NCBI RefSeq assembly: GCF_020616515.1
Contig: NZ_CP085135.1
Coordinates: forward strand, 4,526,001 to 4,590,000
From: Mesorhizobium sp. PAMC28654
GTDB taxonomy: Bacteria > Pseudomonadota > Alphaproteobacteria > Rhizobiales > Rhizobiaceae
Direction: 5' to 3'
DNA length: 64,000 nt
Part shown: in pieces, positions 36,277 to 45,729 of the stretch
Layout of the letters: every line of letters starts with the position of its first letter
Numbering within the stretch: position 1 is the stretch's first letter
The notes under the pieces: generated by a model
Database searches by the model: none
Seen by the model: the letters and a program-made list of their open reading frames with translations, nothing else
Told to the model about the DNA's origin: nothing
Made by a program: the position numbers and the translations under genes

Positions 36277-37233
36277 TCATGCGGCTTTCGCGCCATTCAC
36301 TGTGGCAATGCCGAGGTCCTCGAGAGCCTCGGCGACCGCCCGATCCAGCGGCGTGTGCGGGATCTCGCCGATAATACCTTCAAGCCGCGTCGAGACGAGC
36401 TTGTGGCGCTCGAAGCGCAGGTAGGACATTGAGACGATCTCGCGCCACATCGCCACGAACGGGCTGCCGGCACGCAGCACCCACCAGGGCATCGAGGTCA
36501 TCTTGAGCGACCGTCCTACTGCTTTTTCGGCGGCGGCCTTGATGTCCAGATCGGTGACCGCGTGGCCCGGAAAATTCAGCGCCTCGTAGAAGCCGAGCTT
36601 GTCCAGATTCTTGGCCAGTGCGACGAAGCCTACGGCGAAGTCCGGCAGATAGGCCCATTCATGCACGAGGTCGGCCGGTCCAGGCGCAGTGTAGGTGCCC
36701 TTGTTTATCTTGGCGGCGACGACCAGGTCGAACCACGAGCCGCTGCCGGTGCCGCCGAAGAAGTCGCCGGCCCGAAGAAGAATGGTGCGCACGCGGCCGG
36801 CTTCGGCCTCACTGCGAAACAGGTCTTCCATGGCGCAGCGGATGCGACCCTTTTCCGTCGTCGGGTGGAACGGCGTGTCCTCGGTGATCACCGCCGGCAT
36901 TGGCGAGCCGTAATTGTAGACGGTGCCGGGGAAGAGATGCAGCGCACCGTTGGCATGGCAGGCGGCCATGACGTTCTCGGCCATCGGCAGGCACTTACCC
37001 CAGTCGGTGTAGATCGGGTTGAGGCCGTTGAAAATGATGTCGACGCCTGCCGTCGCCTGTATGAGGGCATCACGGTCGAGCGCATCGCCGGCGGCGGCTG
37101 TCGCCCCCTTGAGTTCCGCCGGCACCTTGCCGCCGCGGGTGATGGCGCGGACGTCGTAGCCGGCGTCGATGAAGGCCTTGGCGACCACGCGGCCGAGCCG
37201 GCCATTGGCACCGAGTATTGCGATCTTGGTCAT
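36277..37233 (-). CDS. NAD-dependent epimerase/dehydratase family protein
   Basis: A 318-residue protein with an N-terminal Rossmann fold (MTKIAILGANGRLGRVVAKAF; GxxGxxG form GANGRLG). The PGTVYNYG segment has the Tyr of extended SDRs, though the YxxxK Lys is not evident. It resembles the NmrA/SDR_a-type nucleotide-sugar or NAD(P)-binding group; the substrate is unknown. The start MTKIAIL is chosen over a 14-residue longer reading since the fold begins there. It is divergent from a LysR gene across 94 bp, so that regulator probably controls it. Confidence 0.85.
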   Translation of the reverse strand: MTKIAILGANGRLGRVVAKAFIDAGYDVRAITRGGKVPAELKGATAAAGDALDRDALIQATAGVDIIFNGLNPIYTDWGKCLPMAENVMAACHANGALHLFPGTVYNYGSPMPAVITEDTPFHPTTEKGRIRCAMEDLFRSEAEAGRVRTILLRAGDFFGGTGSGSWFDLVVAAKINKGTYTAPGPADLVHEWAYLPDFAVGFVALAKNLDKLGFYEALNFPGHAVTDLDIKAAAEKAVGRSLKMTSMPWWVLRAGSPFVAMWREIVSMSYLRFERHKLVSTRLEGIIGEIPHTPLDRAVAEALEDLGIATVNGAKAA

Positions 37234-37315
37234 TTTTCGTCTCCGTGTTTGCGTTAGGCCCCAAATATGAGCCATCAGAAAACGAATGAAAATTGACTGA
37301 AATTGGTGATATGAT

Positions 37316-37329
37316 ATTCAATTATGAAT
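37316..37329. promoter_or_regulatory. Candidate LysR-type regulator site
   Basis: ATTCA-ATTA-TGAAT is a short inverted repeat (5-bp arms, TTCA/TGAA, interrupted by 4 bases) overlapping the LysR ATG, in the 94-bp AT-rich gap between the epimerase and LysR starts. LysR-type proteins bind T-N11-A palindromes in such divergent gaps; the exact site is an inference. Confidence 0.4.
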
Positions 37330-38242
37330 GGTTGAAATCGACTGGAACCTGATCAAGAGTTTCGTGACCGTGGCGGAAACCGGCAGCCTGTCGGCGGCCG
37401 CGCGCAAACTGTCCGCGAGCCAGCCGACGCTCGGCCGTCACATCTCGGAGTTGGAGCAGGCGCTGGGCGTCACGCTGTTCCGGCGCGGGCGGCGCGGCTA
37501 CACGCTGACGGAGGCGGGCAGCACGCTGTTCGAGCGCGGCAAAGCGGTCAGCGAGCAGGCGAGTGCGTTTTCACTACTGGCGCTGGGCTCGGTCGAGGCG
37601 ATCGAAGGCACGGTGCGCATTGCCGCCAGCGAGGTGGTGGCGGCCTATGTGTTGCCGGAGATGATGGCGCGGCTTGGTATCGAGGAACCCGGCATCGAGG
37701 TCGAGATCGTTGCGTCGAACCAGGTCGAGAACCTGTTGCGTCGCGATGCCGATATCGCCATCCGCATGGTCAAGCCGGCACAGAACGAGCTGGTGGCGCG
37801 CAAGGTCTGCGATATTTCGCTCTGTGCCTGTGCGGCGAAATCCTATCTCGATCGCCGTGGCCGGCCCCGCGCGCCCGGCGATCTTGCCGACCATGATCTG
37901 ATCGGCTTCGACCGCAGCGACGAGATTATCAGGGGCTTTGCCCAGTTCGGTGTATCACTCGGCCGCGGCGCTTTCCGTTTCAGGGCCGACAACCAGATCG
38001 TGCTGTGGGAAGCGGTGCGGGCCGGCAACGGCATCGGATTTGGCCAGGAGCCGCTGGCCGACCGTGATCCGTTGGTGGAGAAAGTGCTGCCTGGCCTGCA
38101 ATTGCCGGCGTTGCCGGTGTGGCTGGCCATGCACCGCGACGTGCGCACCAGCGTGCGCATCCGTCGCGTCGCCGATTTCCTCCACGAGGAACTGAAGCGC
38201 TATTCGGCCGGCGCGGCGCTGGGCGCGAATTCGGCGCGGTGA
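37328..38242 (+). CDS. LysR-family transcriptional regulator
   Basis: A 304-residue LTTR with an N-terminal winged HTH: LIKSFVTVAETGSLSAAARKL and SASQPTLGRHISELEQALG (recognition helix) at about 8-48. A C-terminal periplasmic-binding-like effector domain follows (GTVRIAASEVVAAYVLPEMM). The inducer is unknown. Divergent from the epimerase gene; its last 43 bases overlap the convergent MFS gene. Confidence 0.92.
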   Translation: MVEIDWNLIKSFVTVAETGSLSAAARKLSASQPTLGRHISELEQALGVTLFRRGRRGYTLTEAGSTLFERGKAVSEQASAFSLLALGSVEAIEGTVRIAASEVVAAYVLPEMMARLGIEEPGIEVEIVASNQVENLLRRDADIAIRMVKPAQNELVARKVCDISLCACAAKSYLDRRGRPRAPGDLADHDLIGFDRSDEIIRGFAQFGVSLGRGAFRFRADNQIVLWEAVRAGNGIGFGQEPLADRDPLVEKVLPGLQLPALPVWLAMHRDVRTSVRIRRVADFLHEELKRYSAGAALGANSAR

Positions 38243-39381
38243 GCAAGCCCTGCCATCAGCAGGACGATGATCAGCAGGCCCGACATGGCGATGAAGATCG
38301 GCCCGAAGCTTGAATGCTCGGCGACGAAGCCGATCGCCGATGGTGCCACGAGGATGCCGGAGTACCCCATGGTGGTCACCACGCTCATGCCGGTGCCCGA
38401 AGACATGCCTTCCTGGTTGCCGCCAGCCGAAAAGATGATCGGCACCATGTTGGCGATGCCGAAGCCGCAAAAGGCAAAGGCCGCGATGGCGAGCCAAGGC
38501 GAGGGGGACAGGCCGGCCACCAGCATGCCGGTGGCTGCGACGAGAGCCGACACGCGCAACGTCAACACCGCGCCGAAGCGATTGCGAACGCCGTCGCCGA
38601 AGAAACGCATGATGGCCATGACGCCGGAAAAGGCGGCGTAGGCGAGCCCAGCGACGGCAAGGTCGGCGCCAAGCTCCTGGCGCAGATAAAGTGCTCCCCA
38701 GTCGAGCACCGCGCCCTCCGAGATCATCGTCAGCAGCGCCATCAGCCCGACAAGATAGACCAACGGATTGGTCGGCAGCGCGAATTTATGATGCTCGGGA
38801 GCCTGCGGCCTGTCCTCGGCGACCAGATGCTGGATCGCCACCGCGATCACGGCGAAGGCGAGAGCGGTCACCACCGCCGCATGGGCAAGATGGCCGTAAT
38901 GCTGGATGGCGAAGCCGCCCGCCCCGCCGCCGGCGAAACCGCCAAGACTCCAGAAGCCGTGCGAGGACGACATGATGGCGCGGGAGAGCCGCCGTTCGAC
39001 CACAACCGCGTTGGCGTTCATGGCGACATCCATGCCGCCGATCGAGCCGCCAAAGATGAACATGGCGATCGCCGCCAGCGGCACGTTGGGCGCCAGCGCC
39101 ACGACCAGAAGGCCGAGGCTGCCGCACAGGCCGAACCAGCGCAGCACGGTTCGCGAACCATGCCTGGAAATCAGATGGCCGCACCAGGTCATTGCCATGA
39201 CCGCTCCGGCGCCGAACAGCAGGATCAACAGGCCGAGCGTGAACTTCGAGATATCCAGCCGGGTCAGGAACACCGGGATCTGCGGCGCCCAGCTGCCGGT
39301 CAGGAAGCCGTTGGCGAGAAAGATGGCTGCTACTGCCCATCGTCCACGAGTGGCTATCTGTATGGCGTTTGACGCGTTCAT
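38200..39381 (-). CDS. Major facilitator superfamily transporter
   Basis: A 393-residue protein with twelve predicted membrane helices and the general form of YbjJ/ProP-like MFS members. Conserved MFS motifs are seen in the loop GHLISRHGSRTVLRW (after helix 2). The substrate is not evident. Its 3' end overlaps LysR by 43 bases in convergent fashion. Confidence 0.88.
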   Translation of the reverse strand: MNASNAIQIATRGRWAVAAIFLANGFLTGSWAPQIPVFLTRLDISKFTLGLLILLFGAGAVMAMTWCGHLISRHGSRTVLRWFGLCGSLGLLVVALAPNVPLAAIAMFIFGGSIGGMDVAMNANAVVVERRLSRAIMSSSHGFWSLGGFAGGGAGGFAIQHYGHLAHAAVVTALAFAVIAVAIQHLVAEDRPQAPEHHKFALPTNPLVYLVGLMALLTMISEGAVLDWGALYLRQELGADLAVAGLAYAAFSGVMAIMRFFGDGVRNRFGAVLTLRVSALVAATGMLVAGLSPSPWLAIAAFAFCGFGIANMVPIIFSAGGNQEGMSSGTGMSVVTTMGYSGILVAPSAIGFVAEHSSFGPIFIAMSGLLIIVLLMAGLAHRAEFAPSAAPAE

Positions 39382-39511
39382 AAGGCGATTCCGGTCCGAA
39401 AATGGCTTCGGACGGCAAATTAGATCGATTCAATTTTCAGTCAAGCGCTCTTTAGGAAAGAATTTGGGCCAAACGCGGCGTTGAAGCGGCCGACGAATGT
39501 CGGCGGCCGAC

Positions 39512-39820
39512 TTAGTGGTCCTTGGGTCGCCTTGCCTCGAATTCGGCCTTCTTGGCCTCGGAGGCCTCGGTCTGGTTGAGCGCCTGCCATTGCGCATAGG
39601 GCATGCCGTAGACGATTTCCCGCGATTGGTCCTTGGTGAGATCCACGCCCTCGGCGTTCGCGGCCTCGCGATACCAGTTGGACAGGCAGTTGCGGCAGAA
39701 GCCGGCGAGATTCATCAGGTCGATGTTCTGCACGTCGTTGCGTTCGCGCAGATGCTCGACCAACCGGCGAAAGGCCGCTGCCTCGAAATCGCGCTTTTGC
39801 TCGTCGTTGAGTTCGGTCAT
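39512..39820 (-). CDS. DUF1244 domain protein
   Basis: A 102-residue cytoplasmic protein with the DUF1244 pattern AAFRRLVEHLRERNDVQNIDL and NLAGFCRNCLSNWY, including the FCRNCLxxWY cysteine pair. DUF1244 proteins of Alphaproteobacteria are small and mostly helical, with no assigned function. It lies 18 bases after the N-formylglutamate amidohydrolase-like gene and is probably cotranscribed with it. Confidence 0.88.
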   Translation of the reverse strand: MTELNDEQKRDFEAAAFRRLVEHLRERNDVQNIDLMNLAGFCRNCLSNWYREAANAEGVDLTKDQSREIVYGMPYAQWQALNQTEASEAKKAEFEARRPKDH

Positions 39821-39838
39821 CGAAACCTCCTTGCGGTC

Positions 39839-40636
39839 TTACAGCGGCCCGGTGCGCGAGCCGAATTGCCTGACCACATGTATATCGGGACGGCGGTCGA
39901 TCGCGTCAACGATCGGCGCCAGACGCTGCGCCCATGCCAGCGCACCCTTGCCATCGGCGATCAGATCCTGGCGGATCTCGATCAGCGCATGGGCAAAACC
40001 GTTGACGATGGCGTGCTTGAACATGGTGTCGCCGCGCAACGCGCCGTCATAGGGCTCGTTGTCGCCGACGACGAGGTTTTTGTCGGCGGCCAGCATGTCG
40101 ATCAATGGCCGCGCCACGCGGTCGTCGAGGTCCCACAGGATACCGACATGCCAGGGACGCTTGATGCCCTGCATGGCCGGCGTGAAGGAATGCACGGAGA
40201 AGATGAAGGGTGCCTGGCCGGACGCCTGCGCGACCGATGCGATCATCGCCCCGACCGCGTCATGATAGGGGCGATAGAAGCGGTCCAGACGTCTTTCGCG
40301 TTCGTCTTCGGCCAGGGGATAATTTCCCGGCACGACCGTGCCGTCGTATAGCTGGCGAATCAGCGTCGGATCATCCTCGCCGCGATTGGGATCGATCAGC
40401 AGTCGTGAGAAATTGCTGAGCATCGCGGGCACGCCGAGCAAGGCGGCCAGTTCACGAGTCACCGTCTCGACACCGATGTCGTAGGCGATGTGGCGCTCGA
40501 ATTCCGCGTCGGGCAGGCCGAGGCTGCCATAGTCTTCCGGCAGGTCGCGGCGGGCATGGTCGGCCAGCAGCACAATGCCTCGCTTGCGGTCGCCTTCGAC
40601 AATATCGAATGGCGCGAAAACTGTGGATCGGGTCAT
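39839..40636 (-). CDS. N-formylglutamate amidohydrolase family protein
   Basis: A 265-residue hydrolase of the FGase family. LLADHARRDLPEDYGSLGL has the metal-binding H motif, SRLLIDPNRG follows, and FIFSVHSFTP holds another His. In histidine breakdown HutG-type enzymes release formate from N-formylglutamate, but there are no hut genes nearby. The family is broad, so the substrate may differ. The gene heads a pair with DUF1244. It is divergent from the DUF1036-pyk operon. Confidence 0.85.
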   Translation of the reverse strand: MTRSTVFAPFDIVEGDRKRGIVLLADHARRDLPEDYGSLGLPDAEFERHIAYDIGVETVTRELAALLGVPAMLSNFSRLLIDPNRGEDDPTLIRQLYDGTVVPGNYPLAEDERERRLDRFYRPYHDAVGAMIASVAQASGQAPFIFSVHSFTPAMQGIKRPWHVGILWDLDDRVARPLIDMLAADKNLVVGDNEPYDGALRGDTMFKHAIVNGFAHALIEIRQDLIADGKGALAWAQRLAPIVDAIDRRPDIHVVRQFGSRTGPL

Positions 40637-40851
40637 TGGCGGGAAATGGTCTGTTCGCTGGCTTCCTGGGAGGGTGCTATCGTCATTCCACGAAGAGGAC
40701 GCTCGCGCAATGCCGTTGTTTGGCCACGGTTTCTGCGGAAATCTGGCAGAAGCGACGGAATCTCGCGCCAGGGCCTTTCTAAATCGATTGGAATTGGACA
40801 GAACGGCGCGTTGACATGCGCCCGGACTTTTCCGAAAAGGGGCGCAGAGAG

Positions 40852-41370
40852 ATGCTAATGTGGTTCTTCAGGGGTTTTGGAATGGGTTCCGCTGGCAGGC
40901 AGCGCGCGCGCTACGCCTTTGCCATGCCGCTCCTGACCCTTGCCGTGGGTTTGTCCGCTATGGTCATGGCCTCGCCGGCACGTGCCGATTTCCGCGTCTG
41001 CAACGCCACGCAGAACCTCGTGGGCGTCGGCATCGGCTATCGCGCCAAGGCCGGCTGGATCACAGAGGGCTGGTGGCACATAGAAGGATCGAGCTGCAAG
41101 ACGCTGATCGAAGGGCCGCTGTCATCAAGGTTTTACTATCTTTATGCAGAAGACGCCGAGCGCGGTGGACGCTGGGACGGCCCGATCAACATGTGCGTGG
41201 CTGAAAAAGAGTTCAAGATCGCCGGCGTCACCGATTGCGTCGCCCGAGGCTTTCAGCGCGCCGGATTCCAGGAATATGACACGGGCGAGCAGGCAAGCTG
41301 GATGGTCCAGCTGACCGACGAGCCCGCAACGGGAGGCGCGCCAGCCGCCCCGGGAACGAACAGTCAATGA
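40852..41370 (+). CDS. DUF1036 domain secreted protein
   Basis: A 172-residue protein. ATG 40852 gives a signal sequence (about residues 20-44, ...LLTLAVGLSAMVMASPARA) with cleavage before DFRVCNATQN. The mature domain has GYRAKAGWITEGWWHIEGSSC and LYAEDAERGGRW, the DUF1036 pattern with conserved Cys and Trp. Function unknown; probably periplasmic. Its stop overlaps the pyk start by four bases (ATGA), a pairing often found in rhizobia. Confidence 0.85.
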   Translation: MLMWFFRGFGMGSAGRQRARYAFAMPLLTLAVGLSAMVMASPARADFRVCNATQNLVGVGIGYRAKAGWITEGWWHIEGSSCKTLIEGPLSSRFYYLYAEDAERGGRWDGPINMCVAEKEFKIAGVTDCVARGFQRAGFQEYDTGEQASWMVQLTDEPATGGAPAAPGTNSQ

Positions 41371-42803
41371 GACGCAGCCGCAAGGTCAAGATCCTCGCCA
41401 CCATCGGTCCGGCCTCCTCTTCCGAGGAGATGCTAAAGAAGTTGTTCGAGGCGGGCGCCGATGTGTTCCGCATCAATATGAGCCATACCGATCACGAGCT
41501 GATGCGCACGCTTGTCGGCCGCATCCGCGCGGTCGAGGAAGCGGTTGGCCGGCCGATAGGCATCCTGGCAGACCTGCAGGGACCAAAGCTGCGCGTCGGC
41601 AAGTTCGCCAACGGCAAGGAAGTGCTGACCGTCGGGCAGACCTTCACGCTGGACGACAATCCCGAGCCCGGCACTTCGACAAGGGTTTATCTGCCGCATC
41701 CGGAAATCCTGAGCTCGGTCGAGACCGGTCACCGTCTTTTGATCGATGATGGCAAGCTTGAGCTGCGGGCGGTCAAGAGCGACGGCAAGTCGATCGTCTG
41801 CACCGTTGTCGCCGGCACAACCATTTCCGACAAGAAGGGCGTCAGCCTTCCCGATACGGACCTGCCGGTCGGCGCGCTGACCGAGAAGGACCGCAAGGAC
41901 CTCGATGCGGTGCTGGCCACGGGCGTCGACTGGGTCGCACTGTCCTTCGTGCAGCGGCCCGAGGATCTTGCCGAAGCACGCAAGATCGCGCGCGGCCGGG
42001 CGTTGATCATGGCCAAGATCGAAAAGCCGCAGGCCGTCGCCCGGCTGGCCGAGATCATCGAGCTTTCCGACGCACTGATGGTCGCCCGTGGCGATCTCGG
42101 CGTCGAGATGCCGCTCGAGGCCGTGCCCGGCATCCAGAAGCAGATCACCCGCGCCGCTCGCCGCGCCGGCAAGCCGGTGGTGGTCGCAACGCAGATGCTG
42201 GAATCGATGATCACCGCGCCGGTGCCGACCCGCGCCGAAGTGTCCGATGTCTCGATCGCCGTCTTCGAAGGCGCCGACGCCATCATGCTGTCGGCTGAAT
42301 CGGCGGCGGGCGCCTATCCGGTCGAAGCCGTGGCGATGATGAACCGCATCGCCACCAAGGTTGAAACCGATCCGACCTATGCCGGCATCATCAACGCGCA
42401 GCGCTCCGAGCCGGAAGCGACCGGCGCCGATGCCATTTCGCTGGCCGCCCGCGAAATCGCCGAGACGCTGAAACTGTCGGCGATCATCACCTACACGGCG
42501 TCTGGCAATACCGGCCTGCGCGCCGCGCGCGAGCGCCCGCAGGTGCCGATCGTCGCGCTGTCGCCAATCCTCAACACCGCGCGGCGGCTGTCGCTTTTGT
42601 GGGGCACGCATTGCGTCGTCTCGCCCGATGCCAGCGACCTCGACGATTTGGTCGACCGTGCCTGCCGCATTGCTTTGGAGGAAGGGTTCGGCAAACCGGG
42701 CGACCGGGTCATCATCACGGCCGGCGTGCCGCTCAGGACGCCCGGCTCGACGAACATGCTGCGCATTGCCTATGTCGGGTCGGACGTGCAGAGCAGCCGG
42801 TAA
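41367..42803 (+). CDS. pyk: Pyruvate kinase
   Basis: A 478-residue enzyme making pyruvate and ATP from phosphoenolpyruvate. The N-terminus KVKILATIGPASS is characteristic, with FRINMSHTDHE, the Lys in IMAKIEKPQAV, and the MVARGDLGVEMPLE metal/PEP motif. The C-terminal allosteric domain is present (ITYTASGNTGLRAARERP). Overlap with DUF1036 by four bases points to coupled translation. Confidence 0.96.
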   Translation: MRRSRKVKILATIGPASSSEEMLKKLFEAGADVFRINMSHTDHELMRTLVGRIRAVEEAVGRPIGILADLQGPKLRVGKFANGKEVLTVGQTFTLDDNPEPGTSTRVYLPHPEILSSVETGHRLLIDDGKLELRAVKSDGKSIVCTVVAGTTISDKKGVSLPDTDLPVGALTEKDRKDLDAVLATGVDWVALSFVQRPEDLAEARKIARGRALIMAKIEKPQAVARLAEIIELSDALMVARGDLGVEMPLEAVPGIQKQITRAARRAGKPVVVATQMLESMITAPVPTRAEVSDVSIAVFEGADAIMLSAESAAGAYPVEAVAMMNRIATKVETDPTYAGIINAQRSEPEATGADAISLAAREIAETLKLSAIITYTASGNTGLRAARERPQVPIVALSPILNTARRLSLLWGTHCVVSPDASDLDDLVDRACRIALEEGFGKPGDRVIITAGVPLRTPGSTNMLRIAYVGSDVQSSR

Positions 42804-42998
42804 CCCGTTCTTCCAGACGGAAGCGTATCGCGGGCTTGGTGCACATCTCCTGTGGCCATAATACAACAAAGGCACGGACAATGATCCCGACCTTTGTCTC
42901 GACACAGGGTTGCCGTGATCGCCTCTACAAAACGCGGTGAGGCGGCGCTAACAGTCGCCCCGCGCCCGTCTGCATTTCCCATCGTGAAAGTATATTGA

Positions 42999-44024
42999 AT
43001 GTCATCTCTCGTCTCGCGCCGGTCATTTCTGACCGGGCTGTCGCTTATTGGAGTTTCCACGATCTCGGCGTGCGCCCAACTGCCCAAGCAGTCGCTCAGC
43101 GTTGCCAGTCCTCTCAATGCGGCGCCGCTTGAGCCGACACTTGAAAAGACGCCGATCGAAGTCGCCGCGCCTCAAACACGGGTGTCTCCCGACTATGCCA
43201 GCATGTATGGGGCGGTCGAAGATGGCGGTCGGGCGTTGCCGGCGATCCCCTTCAGCAAGGTCGATGAGCGCTTCCTGCGGCAGGTCGTTGACGATCCGAC
43301 AGGAGAGAAACCCGGCACGATCGTCGTCAACACGACCGACAAACACCTTTACCTGGTCCTCAAGGACGGCAAGGCCATGCGCTATGGCGTTGGGCTGGGG
43401 CGTCAAGGCTATTCCTGGAAGGGTCGTGCGATCGTTCAATGGAAACGCAAATGCCCGACCTGGACGCCCCCCTCGGCAATGATCGGCCGGGATCCAAAGC
43501 TGGAAAAATGGCGCCAGGGTATGCCGCCCGGCATCAGCAACCCACTCGGGTCGCGCGCCCTCTATATCTTCAAGGATGGGGTCGACACGCTTTATCGAAT
43601 ACACGGGTCGCCTGACTGGAAGTCCATCGGCAAATCCGCGTCATCCGGTTGCGTGCGCATGTTCAACCAGGATGTCATCGACCTTTACGATCGCGTTCCC
43701 AGCAAGACACCGCACTGGTCATCTGAATCGGTTAATGGACAGGTCTCAGGTCGGCGCGAGTTCGGCTTCCGGCAGCTTGATGTCGGCGCATTTGCCGGCG
43801 CCATAAGTATCGCTGGCGATACGCGCTTCCACCGTCTTGGCGAGAGCCTGCAGATCGACATCCTTGCCCGCGACCTTCTCGATCGCGCCGACAACGAGGT
43901 CCGACGCGATCCAGTCCGGCTTGTGGCCGAGATTGTGCACCCAGACAAGTTCGGCGCCGGCGATGTCCCTGACAAGGCCGACCGAGTGGATTTGCGCGTA
44001 GACGACCTTGTCGTGGTCGCCTGA
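42999..44024 (+). CDS. L,D-transpeptidase (YkuD domain), C-terminus probably frameshifted
   Basis: As read, 341 residues. Residues 1-25 have a Tat-like VSRRSFLTG motif and a lipobox ISA-C (Cys25), so an exported lipoprotein is likely. The YkuD domain spans about 105-235, with the catalytic HGSPDWKSIGKSASSGCVRM segment (His and Cys). The domain ends at YDRVPSKTP (about 238). The next ~100 residues have no family resemblance: they are the antisense of the neighbouring hydrolase. One missing base at about 43712 explains this; with it restored the frame would read KTPALVI and stop at TGA 43724-43726. The enzyme forms 3-3 cross-links or attaches proteins to peptidoglycan. Confidence 0.82.
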   Translation: MSSLVSRRSFLTGLSLIGVSTISACAQLPKQSLSVASPLNAAPLEPTLEKTPIEVAAPQTRVSPDYASMYGAVEDGGRALPAIPFSKVDERFLRQVVDDPTGEKPGTIVVNTTDKHLYLVLKDGKAMRYGVGLGRQGYSWKGRAIVQWKRKCPTWTPPSAMIGRDPKLEKWRQGMPPGISNPLGSRALYIFKDGVDTLYRIHGSPDWKSIGKSASSGCVRMFNQDVIDLYDRVPSKTPHWSSESVNGQVSGRREFGFRQLDVGAFAGAISIAGDTRFHRLGESLQIDILARDLLDRADNEVRRDPVRLVAEIVHPDKFGAGDVPDKADRVDLRVDDLVVVA

Positions 44025-44813
44025 GATCACCACTGTCGGCGCCTTGATCTCGCGGTAATGCGGCGAGGCACCGAGGGCGTAGGGATAGAGCCCGGCGACA
44101 TCGGTGGCATTCGCCCGAAAGGCCGAGGGCCGCAACACCATGGGGATCGAAGCGCTGGCGACGTAGTTGTCCGGCACCTTGTTAGGCGAAAAGACACAGG
44201 TCGTGGCATCCGCCATTTGCAGCGTCCCCGCTGGATAGGTCAGCGTTTCGGAAAACAGCCAGCCGACAACCGGAATTGTCGTCAGATCGTAGTACCAGGA
44301 GGTGGCGCCGCCCGGCCATGGATGGGTGGCGGGAGACAGGAAGACAAGGCCGAGCGTCTTGTCGGGATGCTCAAGTCCAAAGGCCGAAGTCACCGCGCCG
44401 CCAAAGGAATGGCCGACAATGATCGCCTGCCTGATGCCAAGGCGGTCCATCAACGCCGCGATGGTGTTCGCCTGCGCCGACGGGTTTTCGTTGTTGCCGG
44501 GGCCGCGTCCCGACCAGCCAAAGCCCGGACGGTCGAAGAACAGCATCTCGGCACGGCCTTCAAGCAGCGGCCTGAGCGGCAGCATCTGGTCCTTCAGATT
44601 GGCGCTGGCGCCATGGATGAAGATGATCGGCGGCAGGTCGGCATGGGCCGGCGCCGGAACGTGGACATAGTGGATACGGGCGCCATCGATGTCGGCGAAT
44701 TCGCCGATTGGGGGATTGCGGCGTTCGATCAGCCACGCGCCAACGCGGGTGACCCCGACCAGGGTGAACACAACAGCCATCAGGAAGGCAAGCACGGCGT
44801 AGATCAGGTTCAT
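43746..44813 (-). CDS. Alpha/beta hydrolase with N-terminal membrane anchor
   Basis: A 355-residue protein. The first 25 residues (LIYAVLAFLMAVVFTLVGV) form a membrane anchor. The nucleophile elbow is GHSFGGAVTSAFG, with oxyanion-side IFIHGASANL, Asp in VISGDHDKVV and His in VHNLGHKPDW. So a canonical catalytic triad is visible and the enzyme should face the periplasm or membrane. The substrate is not known. It is convergent with the L,D-transpeptidase gene, whose frameshifted extension runs into it. Confidence 0.88.
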   Translation of the reverse strand: MNLIYAVLAFLMAVVFTLVGVTRVGAWLIERRNPPIGEFADIDGARIHYVHVPAPAHADLPPIIFIHGASANLKDQMLPLRPLLEGRAEMLFFDRPGFGWSGRGPGNNENPSAQANTIAALMDRLGIRQAIIVGHSFGGAVTSAFGLEHPDKTLGLVFLSPATHPWPGGATSWYYDLTTIPVVGWLFSETLTYPAGTLQMADATTCVFSPNKVPDNYVASASIPMVLRPSAFRANATDVAGLYPYALGASPHYREIKAPTVVISGDHDKVVYAQIHSVGLVRDIAGAELVWVHNLGHKPDWIASDLVVGAIEKVAGKDVDLQALAKTVEARIASDTYGAGKCADIKLPEAELAPT

Positions 44814-44847
44814 TGGGGGATATACGGCAGTGGAGGGGAATTAGTTC

Positions 44848-44882
<35 letters not shown>

Positions 44883-44934
44883 GAGGGGAGGTTCAGGTGC
44901 CTAATGCCTATTCCCTACTGCCTAATCCCTTAGA

Positions 44935-45519
44935 TCATATGCCTTCGCCGGCAAGCTCTTCCGACAGCGTGGCGACCTGATCCTGGGCGCTGCGCATCAT
45001 CGGATAGATGGCCAGCACCTTCTGCCAGGCTTCGAGTGCCGATTGCTTGTGGCCGGTCAGGGCCATGATCTGCGCCAGGCCCGAAAGCGCACCGAAGTGG
45101 CGCGGCTCCAGCTGCAGCGTATGATCGATGTCGGACATCGACTTTCCAAAATTCTTCATCATGAAATGCACGGTGGCGCGGCGGTTCCAGCCCTCGGCGT
45201 AGTTTGGCTGCAAGGTCACCACCTGGTCGAGGAAGTCGAGCGCGACATCGAACTTCTGGTTTTCGATCGCCTTTTGCGACCACTGCATCATCAGGTCGAT
45301 CGATGCACTGCCGGATTGGGACCATTCGCCCCAGATGCGCCCGGCGATCCGCTCCGCGGCCTTCTCATTGCGCTCGCGCTTCAGGTCGATGAACAGCTGA
45401 TTGAGCCGGGCATCCTTTGTCGCGGCAACCGGAGGAGTGACCGGGTCATCCGCCCAGGCCGGCACCGCAATAGAGCCGGACAGAAGAAGGGCGGTGAGAA
45501 ATGCCTGGAGAATCCGCAT
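44935..45519 (-). CDS. TPR-repeat protein, secreted
   Basis: A 194-residue protein with a signal peptide (MRILQAFLTALLLSGSIAVP...AWA). Two or three tetratricopeptide-like units follow: DVALDFLDQVVTLQPNYAEGWNRR and SMSDIDHTLQLEPRHFGALSGLA (with the W/LG/Y/A/P spacing). TPR units bind other proteins. Periplasmic location is likely. Function unknown. The tandem repeat and a strong hairpin lie on either side. Confidence 0.82.
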   Translation of the reverse strand: MRILQAFLTALLLSGSIAVPAWADDPVTPPVAATKDARLNQLFIDLKRERNEKAAERIAGRIWGEWSQSGSASIDLMMQWSQKAIENQKFDVALDFLDQVVTLQPNYAEGWNRRATVHFMMKNFGKSMSDIDHTLQLEPRHFGALSGLAQIMALTGHKQSALEAWQKVLAIYPMMRSAQDQVATLSEELAGEGI

Positions 45520-45590
45520 TATGGGAACCTAGTCCCGGACAGCGGAACGTCAAACTGAATTTCGCGTAAGACGGCCGGCAGGCCGAAACG

Positions 45591-45628
45591 CAGAGCACCG
45601 CGCGTCCTTGCGGGCGCGCGGTGCTCTG
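45591..45628. terminator. 14-bp perfect hairpin beyond rpmJ
   Basis: Arms CAGAGCACCGCGCG and CGCGCGGTGCTCTG (45591-45604, 45615-45628) with a 10-base loop. On the minus strand, downstream of rpmJ, the T-tail is short (CGTTT). It may end the rpmJ transcript. Confidence 0.55.
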
Positions 45629-45729
45629 GCATTTTGAATTTCCACACCGTGCCTGCCGAAAGCGATCCGAATCTCGGACCGATGCGGTGACATCACGCGG
45701 ACAGAGGCCAAGGCCTCCGGCCGAAAAAC

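Noticed and set aside
39839..40636. HutG as a specific name for the amidohydrolase
   Set aside because: No hut genes are near and the family is broad; only the family name is used.
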